64,000 nucleotides of DNA from Parachryseolinea silvisoli. Lineage in GTDB: Bacteria > Bacteroidota > Bacteroidia > Cytophagales > Cyclobacteriaceae. Made by a program: the position numbers and the translations under genes. The notes under the pieces are model-generated. The model saw nothing but the letters and a program-made list of their open reading frames with translations. It was not told the origin of the DNA and did no database searches. Each line of letters starts with the position of its first letter. The stretch's first letter is position 1. The DNA lies in assembly GCF_021190955.1 (NCBI RefSeq), contig NZ_JAIOAO010000001.1, positions 1,240,001 to 1,304,000 on the forward strand, given 5' to 3'. Below, piece after piece: positions 16,671 to 25,985 of the stretch.

Positions 16671-19361
16671 ATGAGAAGCGGAAAAGTTTACCTCTTAGCG
16701 TGTTTTCTAACCCTGTTGCCCGGCTTGCTTGCCGGACAATCCAACTTCACGGACAGCTTAGAACAAAAGCTCGCAAACGTTACAGGGGAATCACGGGTTG
16801 ATATTCTCAACCTGCTTACCTACGAATTCATCACCATTGACACGGAAAAAGTACTCGCCTACAACACCGAGGCGCTGGGCCTGAGTAAAAAAATCGGCTA
16901 CCTGAAAGGTGAAGCACGCGCACGTACATACCTGGGTGTCCACGAATATCTGTCAGGCCAGCTTCCTGAAGGCCATCGCGATCTGAATACCGGGCTGCTT
17001 TTGGCCAAACGAGCAGGCGACAAAGCGCTTTATGGTTATACGTTGCTGCAGCTCGGCAACTGCAGCCTCGAAGAGGTGGAGATGGATTCGGCGCTTCGTT
17101 TCTTTAACCAAAGCCGGGCGATCTTCCAGGACAGCACCGATCCGCGCACGCTCTCGAAGATTTATCGAAACCTCGGTGCATTGTATGGTCAACGGTACCA
17201 GACGGACTCGCAGCTCTACTACTTCGACCGTGCTATCCGCATACGCCGGATGCTCCCGAACAAGACGCTGCTCGTAGAAGCGCTGGTCGCCAAGATCAAA
17301 GCGAAAATAGACCTGAACGAATTTTCCGACGCGCAAAACCTGTTGCGCGAAGCCGACGGTTTTGTGAGCAACCGCCCTGAAGATGAGGAGAACCTGAACG
17401 ACCTGCGTCACATCAGGGCGCTTACGCTTTTTCAACGAGGGAAATATACCCAGGCCGATATCCTCTTCGATTCGGCGCGGAATTACTTTCTAAAAAAATC
17501 GTTGCTACGAAAGTATGTCACCCTGCTGATCGATCTGGGCAAAGTCTTTACGGCTCGCGGCGAATACGAGTTGGCGCTTAGCAACCTGTATGATGCGTTG
17601 AGGTTAAGCCAGGTTCGTCACTTCGATGCGGAATCCGTGATCATTCGCATCCAGATCGGCTGGATCTATCAGCAGTTAGGCAACACATCGCAGGCATTAC
17701 ACATGGCCGACGATGCCATCGTGCTCTATCCGAGAAAATTATTGCTGGCCGAGCGTGCCAATGTGCTTACGCTGAAAGGCGTCCTGCTCACAGACATGAA
17801 CAAGTTCGACGAAGCGCGCAAATGTCTCGATTCTGTTCTAAGAATTTATTCCGGTGTGGGAAGCATCCGGGGGAAAAGTGAAACCCTGAGCCGGCTTGGC
17901 TCATTGGAAAGCAAACAGAAAAATTACCCCGCTGCTATCCGTTATTATCAGGAAGCGGTGGCACTGGCGACGCAGGTGGAGTATAACTACGGGCTTGCCT
18001 GGTCGTACTGGCGATTAGGCGATGCCTACTACCGGCTACGCAACTTCGATAACGCGATCGCGTCGTTGGAGCAGTCGCAGATGTATGCCGACGGTGCTCC
18101 TGAGATTCTCGTGCTCAACTATACCACACGCAGAGACCTGCTGATGGCACAAAAACGGTATCAGGAGGCACTGCAATATTCGCTGCTGGCCTCGCAGCTC
18201 CGCGATTCCATTCACAAAGTCGACGTGGCCCGAAGATTTGTAAACCTGGAGAAGATCGAAGAAATCGAGCAACACGAACGCAACATCCAGGTCTTGCAAA
18301 AAGACAAGGAGCTTGCTGAAAACAAATTATCGCTCCAGGAGGCTCAGCTCAAACAACAGTCCACGCTCATCATCGGCGGTCTCGCCGGCATGGCTCTGCT
18401 TGGCGGATTGGTGTTGATGTATTATCGCTTCAACGTTTCTATCACCGCAAAAAATGCCAGCATCGTTGCGCAGGCCGATAAGCTGCATGACACACATCGG
18501 GAATTGAAAAAGTTGTACCAGGAAGTTTCCGAACAGAAAGAAGAGATTCAGGTGCAGGCCGATAGACTGGCCGAGTCCAACCGCGCGATCTCCGACGTCA
18601 ACCGGAACCTGGAAAAAGTTGTCGAAGAAAAAACGGCACAGCTTAAGCGCACCAACAGCGAGCTGATCAAACACAACAACGAACTACTCCAGTTCTCATA
18701 CACCGTATCGCATAACTTACGCGGTCCGGTGGCGAGGTTGCTGGGGCTTGCAGAACTGGCAAGGATCGATAAGCAGTTGATCGAAACAACACAACTGGTC
18801 GAGTTTATCGGGCGAACGGCTTCCGATCTCGATCTGATCATCAACGACCTAAGCAAGATACTCGAACTGCGCAACGAGCCACATCAGTTTCTGGAAACGG
18901 TGCCGTTAGAAAAGGAATGGAGCCAGAGCAAAAGCCTGTTACAAGATAGCCTTACCGGCCAGGAAGAGATCATCGCCAACTTCGGTGCATTGCCGGAGAT
19001 CCGTACCGTGCGAGCGATGCTGCAAAGTATTTTTTACAATTTGTTGAGCAACGCGATCAAATACCGTTCACCCCAACGGGCGTTGCGCGTCATTGCCTCG
19101 AGCTGGCGCGAGAATGGAAATGCTGTCTTCGAGATCGCCGACAACGGGCTGGGCTTTAACGTCGCGCGGCACAATGAAAACCTGTTCAAGCTTTATAAAC
19201 GTTTTCACACCCACGTGGAGGGCCGGGGCATAGGTCTTTACCTCATCAAATCACAAGTCGACGTGCTTCACGGCTCCATCGAAGTAACGTCGGAGCCGGA
19301 TAAAGGCTCGGTATTTCGCGTTGTACTGCCCATACCGGATGATCGGGAGGTGAAAAGCTGA
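16671..19361 (+). CDS. TPR-repeat sensor histidine kinase
   Basis: An 896-residue membrane sensor kinase. It has a signal peptide (1-22, LLAGQ), a periplasmic array of tetratricopeptide repeats (about 40-520; for example YAARIYYQEAV-like and SYWRLGDAYYRLRNFDNAIASLEQ units), a coiled coil, one transmembrane helix (about 565-585, LIIGGLAGMALLGGLVLMYYRF), a second coiled coil, and a kinase core. The phospho-acceptor is H681 in YTVSHNLRGPVARLLGLAEL, a Bacteroidota variant of the HisKA motif. The ATP lid reads NAIKYRSPQRA, DNGLGFNVARH and GRGIGLYLIKSQVD. No receiver or DNA-binding domain is fused and no regulator gene is adjacent, so it is an orphan kinase. Its last 94 bases overlap the convergent DUF2306 gene. 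Confidence 0.9.
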   Translation: MRSGKVYLLACFLTLLPGLLAGQSNFTDSLEQKLANVTGESRVDILNLLTYEFITIDTEKVLAYNTEALGLSKKIGYLKGEARARTYLGVHEYLSGQLPEGHRDLNTGLLLAKRAGDKALYGYTLLQLGNCSLEEVEMDSALRFFNQSRAIFQDSTDPRTLSKIYRNLGALYGQRYQTDSQLYYFDRAIRIRRMLPNKTLLVEALVAKIKAKIDLNEFSDAQNLLREADGFVSNRPEDEENLNDLRHIRALTLFQRGKYTQADILFDSARNYFLKKSLLRKYVTLLIDLGKVFTARGEYELALSNLYDALRLSQVRHFDAESVIIRIQIGWIYQQLGNTSQALHMADDAIVLYPRKLLLAERANVLTLKGVLLTDMNKFDEARKCLDSVLRIYSGVGSIRGKSETLSRLGSLESKQKNYPAAIRYYQEAVALATQVEYNYGLAWSYWRLGDAYYRLRNFDNAIASLEQSQMYADGAPEILVLNYTTRRDLLMAQKRYQEALQYSLLASQLRDSIHKVDVARRFVNLEKIEEIEQHERNIQVLQKDKELAENKLSLQEAQLKQQSTLIIGGLAGMALLGGLVLMYYRFNVSITAKNASIVAQADKLHDTHRELKKLYQEVSEQKEEIQVQADRLAESNRAISDVNRNLEKVVEEKTAQLKRTNSELIKHNNELLQFSYTVSHNLRGPVARLLGLAELARIDKQLIETTQLVEFIGRTASDLDLIINDLSKILELRNEPHQFLETVPLEKEWSQSKSLLQDSLTGQEEIIANFGALPEIRTVRAMLQSIFYNLLSNAIKYRSPQRALRVIASSWRENGNAVFEIADNGLGFNVARHNENLFKLYKRFHTHVEGRGIGLYLIKSQVDVLHGSIEVTSEPDKGSVFRVVLPIPDDREVKS

Positions 19362-19993
19362 AGTTGATTTGAGACACTCCCTTTCACAATCCCAAAAGCC
19401 ACCATCAAATTCGCTCCCCAGGATATCCATGAAACTATCCGATATGAAAGCACGAAGTCATCGGTGAGCATAACCAATAGCGGAAGCTCTATGCGAAGTG
19501 TAACGGCGGCAAGGCAGGTGGCGTAGCTGTAGAGCATCAATTTTTTATGTTGGCTAACGTTGCCTGAACGAATGTCCGTATACCCTTTGATCGTGAAAAA
19601 GATCCAGGCTGCGATTCCGAATGCAAACCCAAAAAACGCGATAACACCTCCCTCGGCAAAGAAAACAATGTAGGTTGCCCCGAAACCACTGAGCCATACC
19701 GCGAGCACATATACCTTCCCAATGGCACGGTGAATAGTACTGTATTTTCGCCGCAGCGCTTCAATGAACTGTAGCCACCCAATCAGCAATGCAAGTCCAC
19801 CGAACATGATATGTAAGTAGAAGAAGATATTCCAGATTTGGTTGTTCAGAAGCGCATCCGTTTTCACAGTCAGAATCCCAACCCTTTGGCCATCCAAAAA
19901 CTTGAGCGGGTACAAGCCAATCAGCAGGATGAGCAATATGAGCGGTAAACTGAGTGCCACTTTTGCGATTGATCTGACGGAAGCAGTATTCAT
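19268..19993 (-). CDS. DUF2306 family membrane protein
   Basis: A 241-residue polytopic protein with about seven membrane helices: KVALSLPLILLILLIGLYPLKF, IFFYLHIMFGGLALLIGWLQFI, VYVLAVWLSGFGATYIVFF, GVIAFFGFAFGIAAWIFFTI, LMLYSYATCLAAVTLRI and others. The FYLHIMFGG and HRAIGKVYVLAV His-containing segments match DUF2306, a cytochrome b561-like family whose histidines may bind haem. The start at 19993 (MNTASVRSIAK) is preferred over a 24-codon longer frame. Its last 31 codons run antisense through the kinase gene and encode a polar tail (SRSSGMGSTTRNTEPLSG), longer than the usual end of the family. Confidence 0.85.
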   Translation of the reverse strand: MNTASVRSIAKVALSLPLILLILLIGLYPLKFLDGQRVGILTVKTDALLNNQIWNIFFYLHIMFGGLALLIGWLQFIEALRRKYSTIHRAIGKVYVLAVWLSGFGATYIVFFAEGGVIAFFGFAFGIAAWIFFTIKGYTDIRSGNVSQHKKLMLYSYATCLAAVTLRIELPLLVMLTDDFVLSYRIVSWISWGANLMVAFGIVKGSVSNQLQLFTSRSSGMGSTTRNTEPLSGSDVTSMEP

Positions 19994-20145
19994 TTGCAAT
20001 TTGTTATGACACAAATAGAATACTACTATTCCATTAAAACGTCCCGATCCATAAGGTGGGAACAAGTGAATTGCAGGGACTTGCTTCGAGGTATCTCACT
20101 GATTTTCAGACTCCCTGTAAAGTGGAACGCGTCCTCGGGACAAAG

Positions 20146-21294
20146 TTAAATGTCCTTTATCTCAATATGCTGCTTCCGGAGATAGTCTGTAGGTGATTGA
20201 CCTGTAGCGTTCCTGAAATTCCTGTAAAAGGCCGTCTTGGAGTTAAACCCGCATTCAAAGGCCAACGCCAGAAGGGTGTATTTTCGATTTTCGGGCAAGG
20301 CTACTTGCCTTTTAAATTCGTCGACGCGTAAAGTGTTGATAAAGTCATAGAATGTTTTGCCCTCAGCCGAATTGATCACCTGCGATAAATGGTTTGAATG
20401 TACTTCCAGTTTACCGGCAAGTTCAGCTAACGTGAGTTCCGGGTTAAGAAACAGCTTGTGCTCGGTCATCACCTGCTTGAGTTTCAGGTGTATCTCAGTC
20501 ACCAACTGCTGCGACAATGCGGACCTCAGGTATTTTCCCTTCTCTTCAATCGGTGTGAAAGAAACACTTTGCATTTCATTTGAGCTATCCGGTTCAGTCA
20601 CCACGCTTCCATCGGCTGAAAGTGGAAAAAATCCTTCCGTAAATACGCCTACCTGCTTCACGCCAAAGTAACCCAACACCATAACAAACAGCGCAACCAT
20701 CGAAAAGATGATTACATCATCGCCATAAAAGACAGCAACCCAGATCAGTCCAATCCCATAGATCAGATAACGAAGCCATACTAGATTGATCTTTTCAACT
20801 TTCGAAAAACGATCGCGCAAAGTCTGCTTGTGTTTTCTTAATATCCAAAGGGACAGTGAAACATAAACAACACCAGAGATCACAATCATTATCTTATGGA
20901 GGCCGAGCATCCACTCATAGCCGCGTCCTTTGTTGAAAAATACAACAAGTCTTTCTGCATGCGGCAAAAGAAAAAACGGAATCAACAGAATGCAGAACAA
21001 AAGAAAAGGAAGAAAATGCCATCCCCACTTTCGGGTGAGTCCGGACTGTAAACCGGTGATCGATGCTGTATAAAGAAATAGCATTGGACCATGTGCTAAC
21101 GGAAACGGAAGATAGATGATTAAGTAAGGCTGGTAATATGGATCAACCGTTAATGCTATGTAGAAAAGTATTAAGTGAATTCCGATGATCAGCAGCCAGT
21201 ACGCCAGTAACTGATCAGCTTGGGTTTTGCCACGCTTTGTAAAGAGTATGAGCGTCAGAAAGAATGCAAGTGATATTGCGGCTACGTAGAACAC
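20146..21294 (-). CDS. membrane-anchored AraC family regulator
   Basis: A 382-residue regulator with an N-terminal membrane part of about seven helices (1-215, for example LISLAFFLTLILFTK-like, WHFLPFLLFCILLIPFFLL) followed by a linker and a C-terminal AraC DNA-binding domain (about 275-380). The two helix-turn-helix motifs are LTLAELAGKLEVHSNHLSQVIN and YTLLALAFECGFNSKTAFYRNF, with the TGQSPTDYLRK end of the family. Translation appears to start at GTG (21294), because an in-frame stop lies six codons upstream. Such seven-helix AraC proteins in Bacteroidota sense signals in or at the membrane. Likely targets are itself or the downstream-reading DUF2306 or desaturase genes; this is inference. 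Confidence 0.9.
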   Translation of the reverse strand: MFYVAAISLAFFLTLILFTKRGKTQADQLLAYWLLIIGIHLILFYIALTVDPYYQPYLIIYLPFPLAHGPMLFLYTASITGLQSGLTRKWGWHFLPFLLFCILLIPFFLLPHAERLVVFFNKGRGYEWMLGLHKIMIVISGVVYVSLSLWILRKHKQTLRDRFSKVEKINLVWLRYLIYGIGLIWVAVFYGDDVIIFSMVALFVMVLGYFGVKQVGVFTEGFFPLSADGSVVTEPDSSNEMQSVSFTPIEEKGKYLRSALSQQLVTEIHLKLKQVMTEHKLFLNPELTLAELAGKLEVHSNHLSQVINSAEGKTFYDFINTLRVDEFKRQVALPENRKYTLLALAFECGFNSKTAFYRNFRNATGQSPTDYLRKQHIEIKDI

Positions 21295-21514
21295 TGTCCT
21301 AAGGTATTTTTACTTCTCAAATCTCGATAATTCCGGCGACGCCTCAAAATCCTCCCTTGAAAGCATCACGTTACCGACATGGTGGGAAAACAGATCCAAA
21401 ACCATTTTCACTCTGGCTGATTATGAGAGTATATAAAAAATCAAACACCTTGACATAAAAAAATCCATATCAATGCATGGATTATGTTTGTGGAAAATAG
21501 CCTGGAAGAGACTA

Positions 21515-22570
21515 TCAAACATCGCGGGACTTGATAGCATTGTGGTTACCACGACCGATCTCATGAGAGAAGCGTTTAAGAAATTCTTTCTTTGAGTCAT
21601 TGTACCTGCCAACCACACCTATCTTATGCATGCAATAAATATAAATCCAGGCCAGGTCAAGCTGATACCTCAAAAAACCGGCCCGGGCGCTGTCAGGATA
21701 CATATGATGGTTATTATGCCATTCGCCAGAAAAAATTCCGGGGCGGGTCTGATTGATTGACAAATTACTCCTATCAAAGTCAACTCCATCAACATGCTTG
21801 ACCTGTCCGCTACCATGGCCCGTATAATTAAATGCACGTACGAGCACATACCAGAAGAACGCCCCTGTAAACAACGCACATGCGAGACCCGGACCACCGA
21901 TAAGTGAGAATGTTGTAAACCAGAATGCCCAGTTCACTAACAACAGCAGGACGGTGTAGTGTGGATTGGCAACAGATCCCCATTTGAGGTATTTTTTATA
22001 ACCATTGATCACGATTCCAGTATGGCTGATGAAGTTGGAAACCTTTTTGTATTCGCTTTCATTCAAGTCCTTAGCAATAGCCTGGTGATTAACATCTGAC
22101 AGCATGCAGTACATTATGCCTGCGTGCGAATTGTAAGGATCGCCGGGATTATCCGACTTTACATGATGAACGTGATGAGAGATTACATAAACCTCCTCGG
22201 GGAATGTTCTCACCACCAAGTTCTGGGTAATGAATCGCCATACAGGACTTGTAAAGGTGTAGGCACGATGTGTGCTATACCGGTGATACCAGATAGTTCC
22301 GTGCGTGCTCATGACAATCATGGCATAAATAACCGAGGCGGCGACAAGAAGCCATGAAAAGTAATCCACCAGGAAAAAATAAACAAAGGGAAGCATGGCC
22401 ACAGCAGTAGCCCAATTAATAAATGGAATCCAATTCTTTTTCGATCTGAATACGTTCGTCCGTTTAAATGCTTCAGTCCAGAGCTGCCTGGTTGAAGGCT
22501 CCACAAGATTGCCGTCGTCATCTGCCCACTTATAGGATGGAACCTGTAATACCCTATCAATAAATGCCAT
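21515..22570 (-). CDS. acyl-lipid/acyl-CoA fatty-acid desaturase
   Basis: A 351-residue membrane di-iron desaturase. The three histidine boxes are H96RYSTH101, H132HVHH136 and H285NNHH289, as in the delta-9/stearoyl-CoA type. The hydrophobic segments around 50-88 and 205-245 form the two helix pairs. The start at 22570 (MAFIDRVLQV) is supported by an unusual strong Shine-Dalgarno AAGGAGG nine bases upstream. The enzyme introduces a double bond into saturated acyl chains using oxygen and an electron donor not encoded nearby. The acyltransferase upstream and the DUF6268 barrel suggest a lipid-remodelling set, possibly cold- or envelope-responsive. Confidence 0.93.
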   Translation of the reverse strand: MAFIDRVLQVPSYKWADDDGNLVEPSTRQLWTEAFKRTNVFRSKKNWIPFINWATAVAMLPFVYFFLVDYFSWLLVAASVIYAMIVMSTHGTIWYHRYSTHRAYTFTSPVWRFITQNLVVRTFPEEVYVISHHVHHVKSDNPGDPYNSHAGIMYCMLSDVNHQAIAKDLNESEYKKVSNFISHTGIVINGYKKYLKWGSVANPHYTVLLLLVNWAFWFTTFSLIGGPGLACALFTGAFFWYVLVRAFNYTGHGSGQVKHVDGVDFDRSNLSINQTRPGIFSGEWHNNHHMYPDSARAGFLRYQLDLAWIYIYCMHKIGVVGRYNDSKKEFLKRFSHEIGRGNHNAIKSRDV

Positions 22571-22579
22571 GCTGAATAT

Positions 22580-22586
22580 CCTCCTT
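22580..22586 (-). promoter_or_regulatory. strong ribosome binding site of the desaturase gene
   Basis: On the minus strand AAGGAGG, preceded by a second AAGGAG, lies nine bases before the ATG at 22570. Nearly all other genes here lack a Shine-Dalgarno, so this decides the start and stands out. Confidence 0.6.
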
Positions 22587-23150
22587 CTCCTTACCAATTT
22601 TACGGTGCACTGTAACCGTTCCTGACCAGGCAATTTAAACTATGTTTGTTAATAACGCCATCGCTACCACACATATTGCGTTTAACCGTATTTTCATCCA
22701 AACTGCATCTGTAGATATTATAAAAATATCGAGCCAACTCCTAACGGCAGGTATTTTCATTCCTCCGACGCTTCCAACAACGTATTAAGGCTCGATGTGT
22801 TTTTTACACAGTCGACTCAGTTTAACGTTTTTCTCCATCACTGGCATGAAAACATCTTGCCTCTCCAGCAGCCAGGGGAGGCCAAAACGCGAATATCCAG
22901 GATAGCTTTCTTTAGCATGGGACCGCCAGCATCTACTTTCCTCCTGGTTTTAGACAACGGTCGGTTTAACAGACTCGGCTGATTCCGATTGAAAGTTGGA
23001 ACTGATGCCTGCCGTAAATAAAGTACAGAATGATTAATGTTTTCCACAGTCTCCCAAAAGTCGGGGCTTTCAACACAAGCCAAGTATAGCGATAAACCGC
23101 CAATGACATCAGCCCTGGCAACTCCTAATACATATCCATTAGGCCATTGT
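22587..23150. other. noncoding stretch upstream of the desaturase gene
   Basis: About 560 bp between the desaturase leader and the end of the acyltransferase gene. Short open frames here are not protein-like. The stretch presumably holds the desaturase promoter, but no convincing -7/-33 pair, terminator or repeat could be seen. Confidence 0.5.
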
Positions 23151-24026
23151 TTACAATTTCCATCGTCTATGCGTCCACAACCAGCCGTAAGGTTCTTCTT
23201 TGATATTCTCTGACAACAAGTCAACATACTTTTGTGTTATTTCGCCATCATTTGTGGACTCTGCGCTGGAACATATTGGTACGCAGGCTATCTTATAACT
23301 TCCTTTAGAAAGTTGCGTAATATTAAGGTAAATGACTGCCGATCGACTTGCACGTGCCGATTTCTCCATGCCGGAAAAGACGTACGCTTCCTGGTTCAAT
23401 AAAGTAAACTTGTATTTTTCTTCCTTAAAAGGAGGGCACTGGTCTGTTAGAAACAGATAGACGGAAGGAGGCGATGTCTTCGATAGAATATGACGTATAA
23501 CTTTTGTATCACGTATTAACTTCAGGCCAAAACGAGTCCGGAGTTGGCTCATCACTGTATTCATTGTTGCCGATCCAAAAGGCGTGTAAACAGCATATAC
23601 CTCCTGATGAGTTTTATGTGGGATAAAATTGAGCATCTCCCAATTTCCACAATGCCCGAGGCAGGCAATGACGTTTCTTCCAGCGTCTGTGTATCGATTT
23701 ATTAATTCCAAATTCTCAAACACCAGTTTCTTATCGAGCACCTCCGCAGGAACGGAAACGCTTTTAATGATCTCGGCAAAATGCGCCGCCAAGCAAGCAT
23801 AGAACTTTTTTACAATAGCATGAATTTCACCATATCGTTTATCTGGAAAGGACCGTGCTACGTTTTGAATAACTACTCCCTTTCTGTAGCCAATAATGTA
23901 GTAAGCAAGAAAAAAAGTAAAAGAGGCCATTGCGTACAAGAATGTCATTGGAAGTAGGCTTAGCGCATACATTGCAGCGTAAACACTTCGATGTGCAACA
24001 ATCCCCAAGGCTTTTTTTACTTTCAT
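23151..24026 (-). CDS. LpxL/HtrB-like lysophospholipid acyltransferase
   Basis: A 291-residue member of the bacterial lipid A acyltransferase superfamily. One N-terminal membrane helix (about 20-45, LPMTFLYAMASFTFFLAYYI) is followed by the catalytic HxxxxE motif H125-CGNWE130, a YAVYTP strand, the LIRDTKVIRHIL segment and the FLTDQCPP acceptor-pocket motif (about 215-222). The C-terminal PYGWLWTHRRWK is the usual family end. It transfers an acyl chain to lipid A precursors, ornithine lipids or other lysolipids; the acceptor is not determined. Its start overlaps the stop of the DUF6268 barrel gene by four bases (ATGA), so the two are translationally coupled. Confidence 0.9.
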   Translation of the reverse strand: MKVKKALGIVAHRSVYAAMYALSLLPMTFLYAMASFTFFLAYYIIGYRKGVVIQNVARSFPDKRYGEIHAIVKKFYACLAAHFAEIIKSVSVPAEVLDKKLVFENLELINRYTDAGRNVIACLGHCGNWEMLNFIPHKTHQEVYAVYTPFGSATMNTVMSQLRTRFGLKLIRDTKVIRHILSKTSPPSVYLFLTDQCPPFKEEKYKFTLLNQEAYVFSGMEKSARASRSAVIYLNITQLSKGSYKIACVPICSSAESTNDGEITQKYVDLLSENIKEEPYGWLWTHRRWKL

Positions 24027-24949
24027 TGTTTTAATTTAATTTTCAAACCAAGTGACACGTACGGAGAAACGGAGAAATAATAATCATTATTTGATGCGAA
24101 TACTCCCTTTAAGGTCCTATCTATAAAAGAGGCGGGACGGTATAGGTTCAGCCCTACCATACCGGTCATTGATAGCCCTGATTTTCCAAATTTTACTTCC
24201 GGACGGAAACCCGTAACGATGTATTGATGCGAGAATATTACATCTTTTCCATTCCTTTTTAACAAGGCGACCTGCCCGTTCATTTCAATAGCATACGATA
24301 GTTTAAACATGTCATTGAAGCCATACCCTGCCGACACCTCCAAGCCTTCGACCAGCTCAACGTTTACATCAAGTTTTCCTTTAAGCCTCCAGTTAAGGTA
24401 AATTGCGGGAAATATCATGGGATATCCCAGAGAGCTATTTACAGACACACCTCCACCAATATCCAGGTTCGGTTTCAGGTGTCGGATGAAGACAACACCT
24501 CCGCTTCCGAGCACATTTTTGAAACTGATTTTGGAGAAATCAGTTGATGGAGTAAATATGCCCATCCCAAGACTTGCTCTCATGGACCATTTTTCGTTCA
24601 ACGGACGCAAATGATAAACGCCTACCTGGATATTCATGATTTCGGAAACCATGGGTTCCGTGAAGTTTTTATTTTTCAAAGAAACGTATGCCCCGCCGAA
24701 GCCAATGCCCCAGGCAGTCGGACGTTTGTTGCTATCTAACTTCATAGACAGTGGTATATTAACCGATCCCTGGTAGACAACGGCGGAGCCTTTTGAATCA
24801 CCGATTTTTTCTTTTGGTTTGTCGCCCGGCGGCAGGTAATAGTAGCCAGAACTTCCCATGTACTCTGTCCTGAAGGACACTGTCTGCGTCTTTCCTTCCA
24901 GACAAAAGAGTGTTGCCAACGTGGCTAATAATAATGATGTTAACTTCAT
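24023..24949 (-). CDS. DUF6268 family outer-membrane beta-barrel protein
   Basis: A 308-residue barrel with a signal peptide (about 1-21, LEGKTQ). Alternating amphipathic strands run to the C-terminus, which ends YVSLGLKIKLKQ. Family landmarks include VPLSMKLDSNKRPTAWGIGFGGAYVSL-like strands, the WSMRASLGMGIFTPSTDF region and LVEGLEVSAGYGFNDMFKLSY. DUF6268 proteins are predicted outer-membrane porin-like barrels of unknown cargo. It is directly upstream of, and overlaps by four bases, the acyltransferase gene, which suggests a shared envelope-lipid function. Confidence 0.75.
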   Translation of the reverse strand: MKLTSLLLATLATLFCLEGKTQTVSFRTEYMGSSGYYYLPPGDKPKEKIGDSKGSAVVYQGSVNIPLSMKLDSNKRPTAWGIGFGGAYVSLKNKNFTEPMVSEIMNIQVGVYHLRPLNEKWSMRASLGMGIFTPSTDFSKISFKNVLGSGGVVFIRHLKPNLDIGGGVSVNSSLGYPMIFPAIYLNWRLKGKLDVNVELVEGLEVSAGYGFNDMFKLSYAIEMNGQVALLKRNGKDVIFSHQYIVTGFRPEVKFGKSGLSMTGMVGLNLYRPASFIDRTLKGVFASNNDYYFSVSPYVSLGLKIKLKQ

Positions 24950-25229
24950 GTGATTTTAAGTTTTTATTTAAGCGTGCAGATTACTTTTGAGTAAAGGAAT
25001 AATGAATCGGGCTGAACAGAAAGCAATAGATGGTAGACTTCAGAATCGGCTGGCTGAAGTGTAAATTGGCTAAAATGAAATGGTCTTAAATTTGGCTACT
25101 GAGGTAGCCGCCTGAGAAATAGCGGAAAGAATCGATTGCATAAAACGCACGATTCATGGCATTGTATTACCTGTCTTAAAGTCAGAAAAGGAACGACGAA
25201 GGATTGGGAGGAGTATATCAAGTTCAGCG

Positions 25230-25985
25230 TCAGTCTACAATCCCGTCCATCCATTTCAGGAAGTCCGGGACACGTACGCGGCTTACCAGAACCTCATGCG
25301 GACATTGAGGTGAAAATGAAAGTTTCAGGCGACTATTAAAGTATTTGGTAACATTTTCAATAGCCTTCACATTTCCGATACAGTTACGCGATACACGAAA
25401 AAACAAACGGCTATCAAGCTGTTGCTCTAATTGGTCTAACGTATAGTTAATGATATATCGCTTATCGTTGAATGTATGGAGAAAAACGACCCCGTCTTCG
25501 CTATAAAAATGGCCGATATCTGCCGTTTCTATATAATGATAGTTTTCTCCTTTTGATATCAGAAAACGATTTTTGGCTTTGGTAGATAATATCTGTTCAA
25601 AATTCTGCCGGCTGATTTTGTCAGCGTGATTATGAAATATCTTTTCAAACTTAGTTAGCGCGGCCTCTAATTCCTTTTCGTCAAAAGGTTTTAACAGGTA
25701 ATCGACGCTATTCAGTTTAAACGCTTTGATGGCATGTTCGTCGTAAGCGGTAGTAAATATAACTGGCGTTTTTACGTCTACATGATTGAATATCTCAAAG
25801 CAGCTGCCATCTGCGAGACGAATGTCCATTAGAATCAGGTCAACAGAAAATGCTTTCAGGAAACCGATCGTATCTATGACTGTCTTGGTTTGCTTTTCCA
25901 ATAGATAATCGGGCCGTAAATTTGTTATCATCCTTTTCAGCTCCTGGTATGCAAACCGCTCATCTTCCACTATAAGGTATTTCAT
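25230..25985 (-). CDS. LytTR family response regulator (second pair)
   Basis: A 251-residue regulator. The receiver domain has acidic residues E7/D8 and phospho-acceptor D54 in LILMDIRLADG, with the signature TAYDEHAIKAFKLNSVDYLLKPF. The LytTR domain spans about 145-245 (FLISKGENYHYIETADIGHFYSEDGVVFLH ... FFRVSRNCIGNVKAI). It overlaps the kinase gene by four bases (ATGA) and should be its cognate partner. Regulation of the lipid genes immediately downstream is an inference from position. The stretch 24950-25229 before the DUF6268 gene holds only a small GGCTAC/GTAGCC hairpin at 25094-25109. Confidence 0.94.
   Translation of the reverse strand: MKYLIVEDERFAYQELKRMITNLRPDYLLEKQTKTVIDTIGFLKAFSVDLILMDIRLADGSCFEIFNHVDVKTPVIFTTAYDEHAIKAFKLNSVDYLLKPFDEKELEAALTKFEKIFHNHADKISRQNFEQILSTKAKNRFLISKGENYHYIETADIGHFYSEDGVVFLHTFNDKRYIINYTLDQLEQQLDSRLFFRVSRNCIGNVKAIENVTKYFNSRLKLSFSPQCPHEVLVSRVRVPDFLKWMDGIVD

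Noticed and set aside
22838-23227. 129-codon minus-strand open frame between the desaturase and acyltransferase genes
   Set aside because: Overlaps the acyltransferase 3' end in another frame and shows no family pattern.
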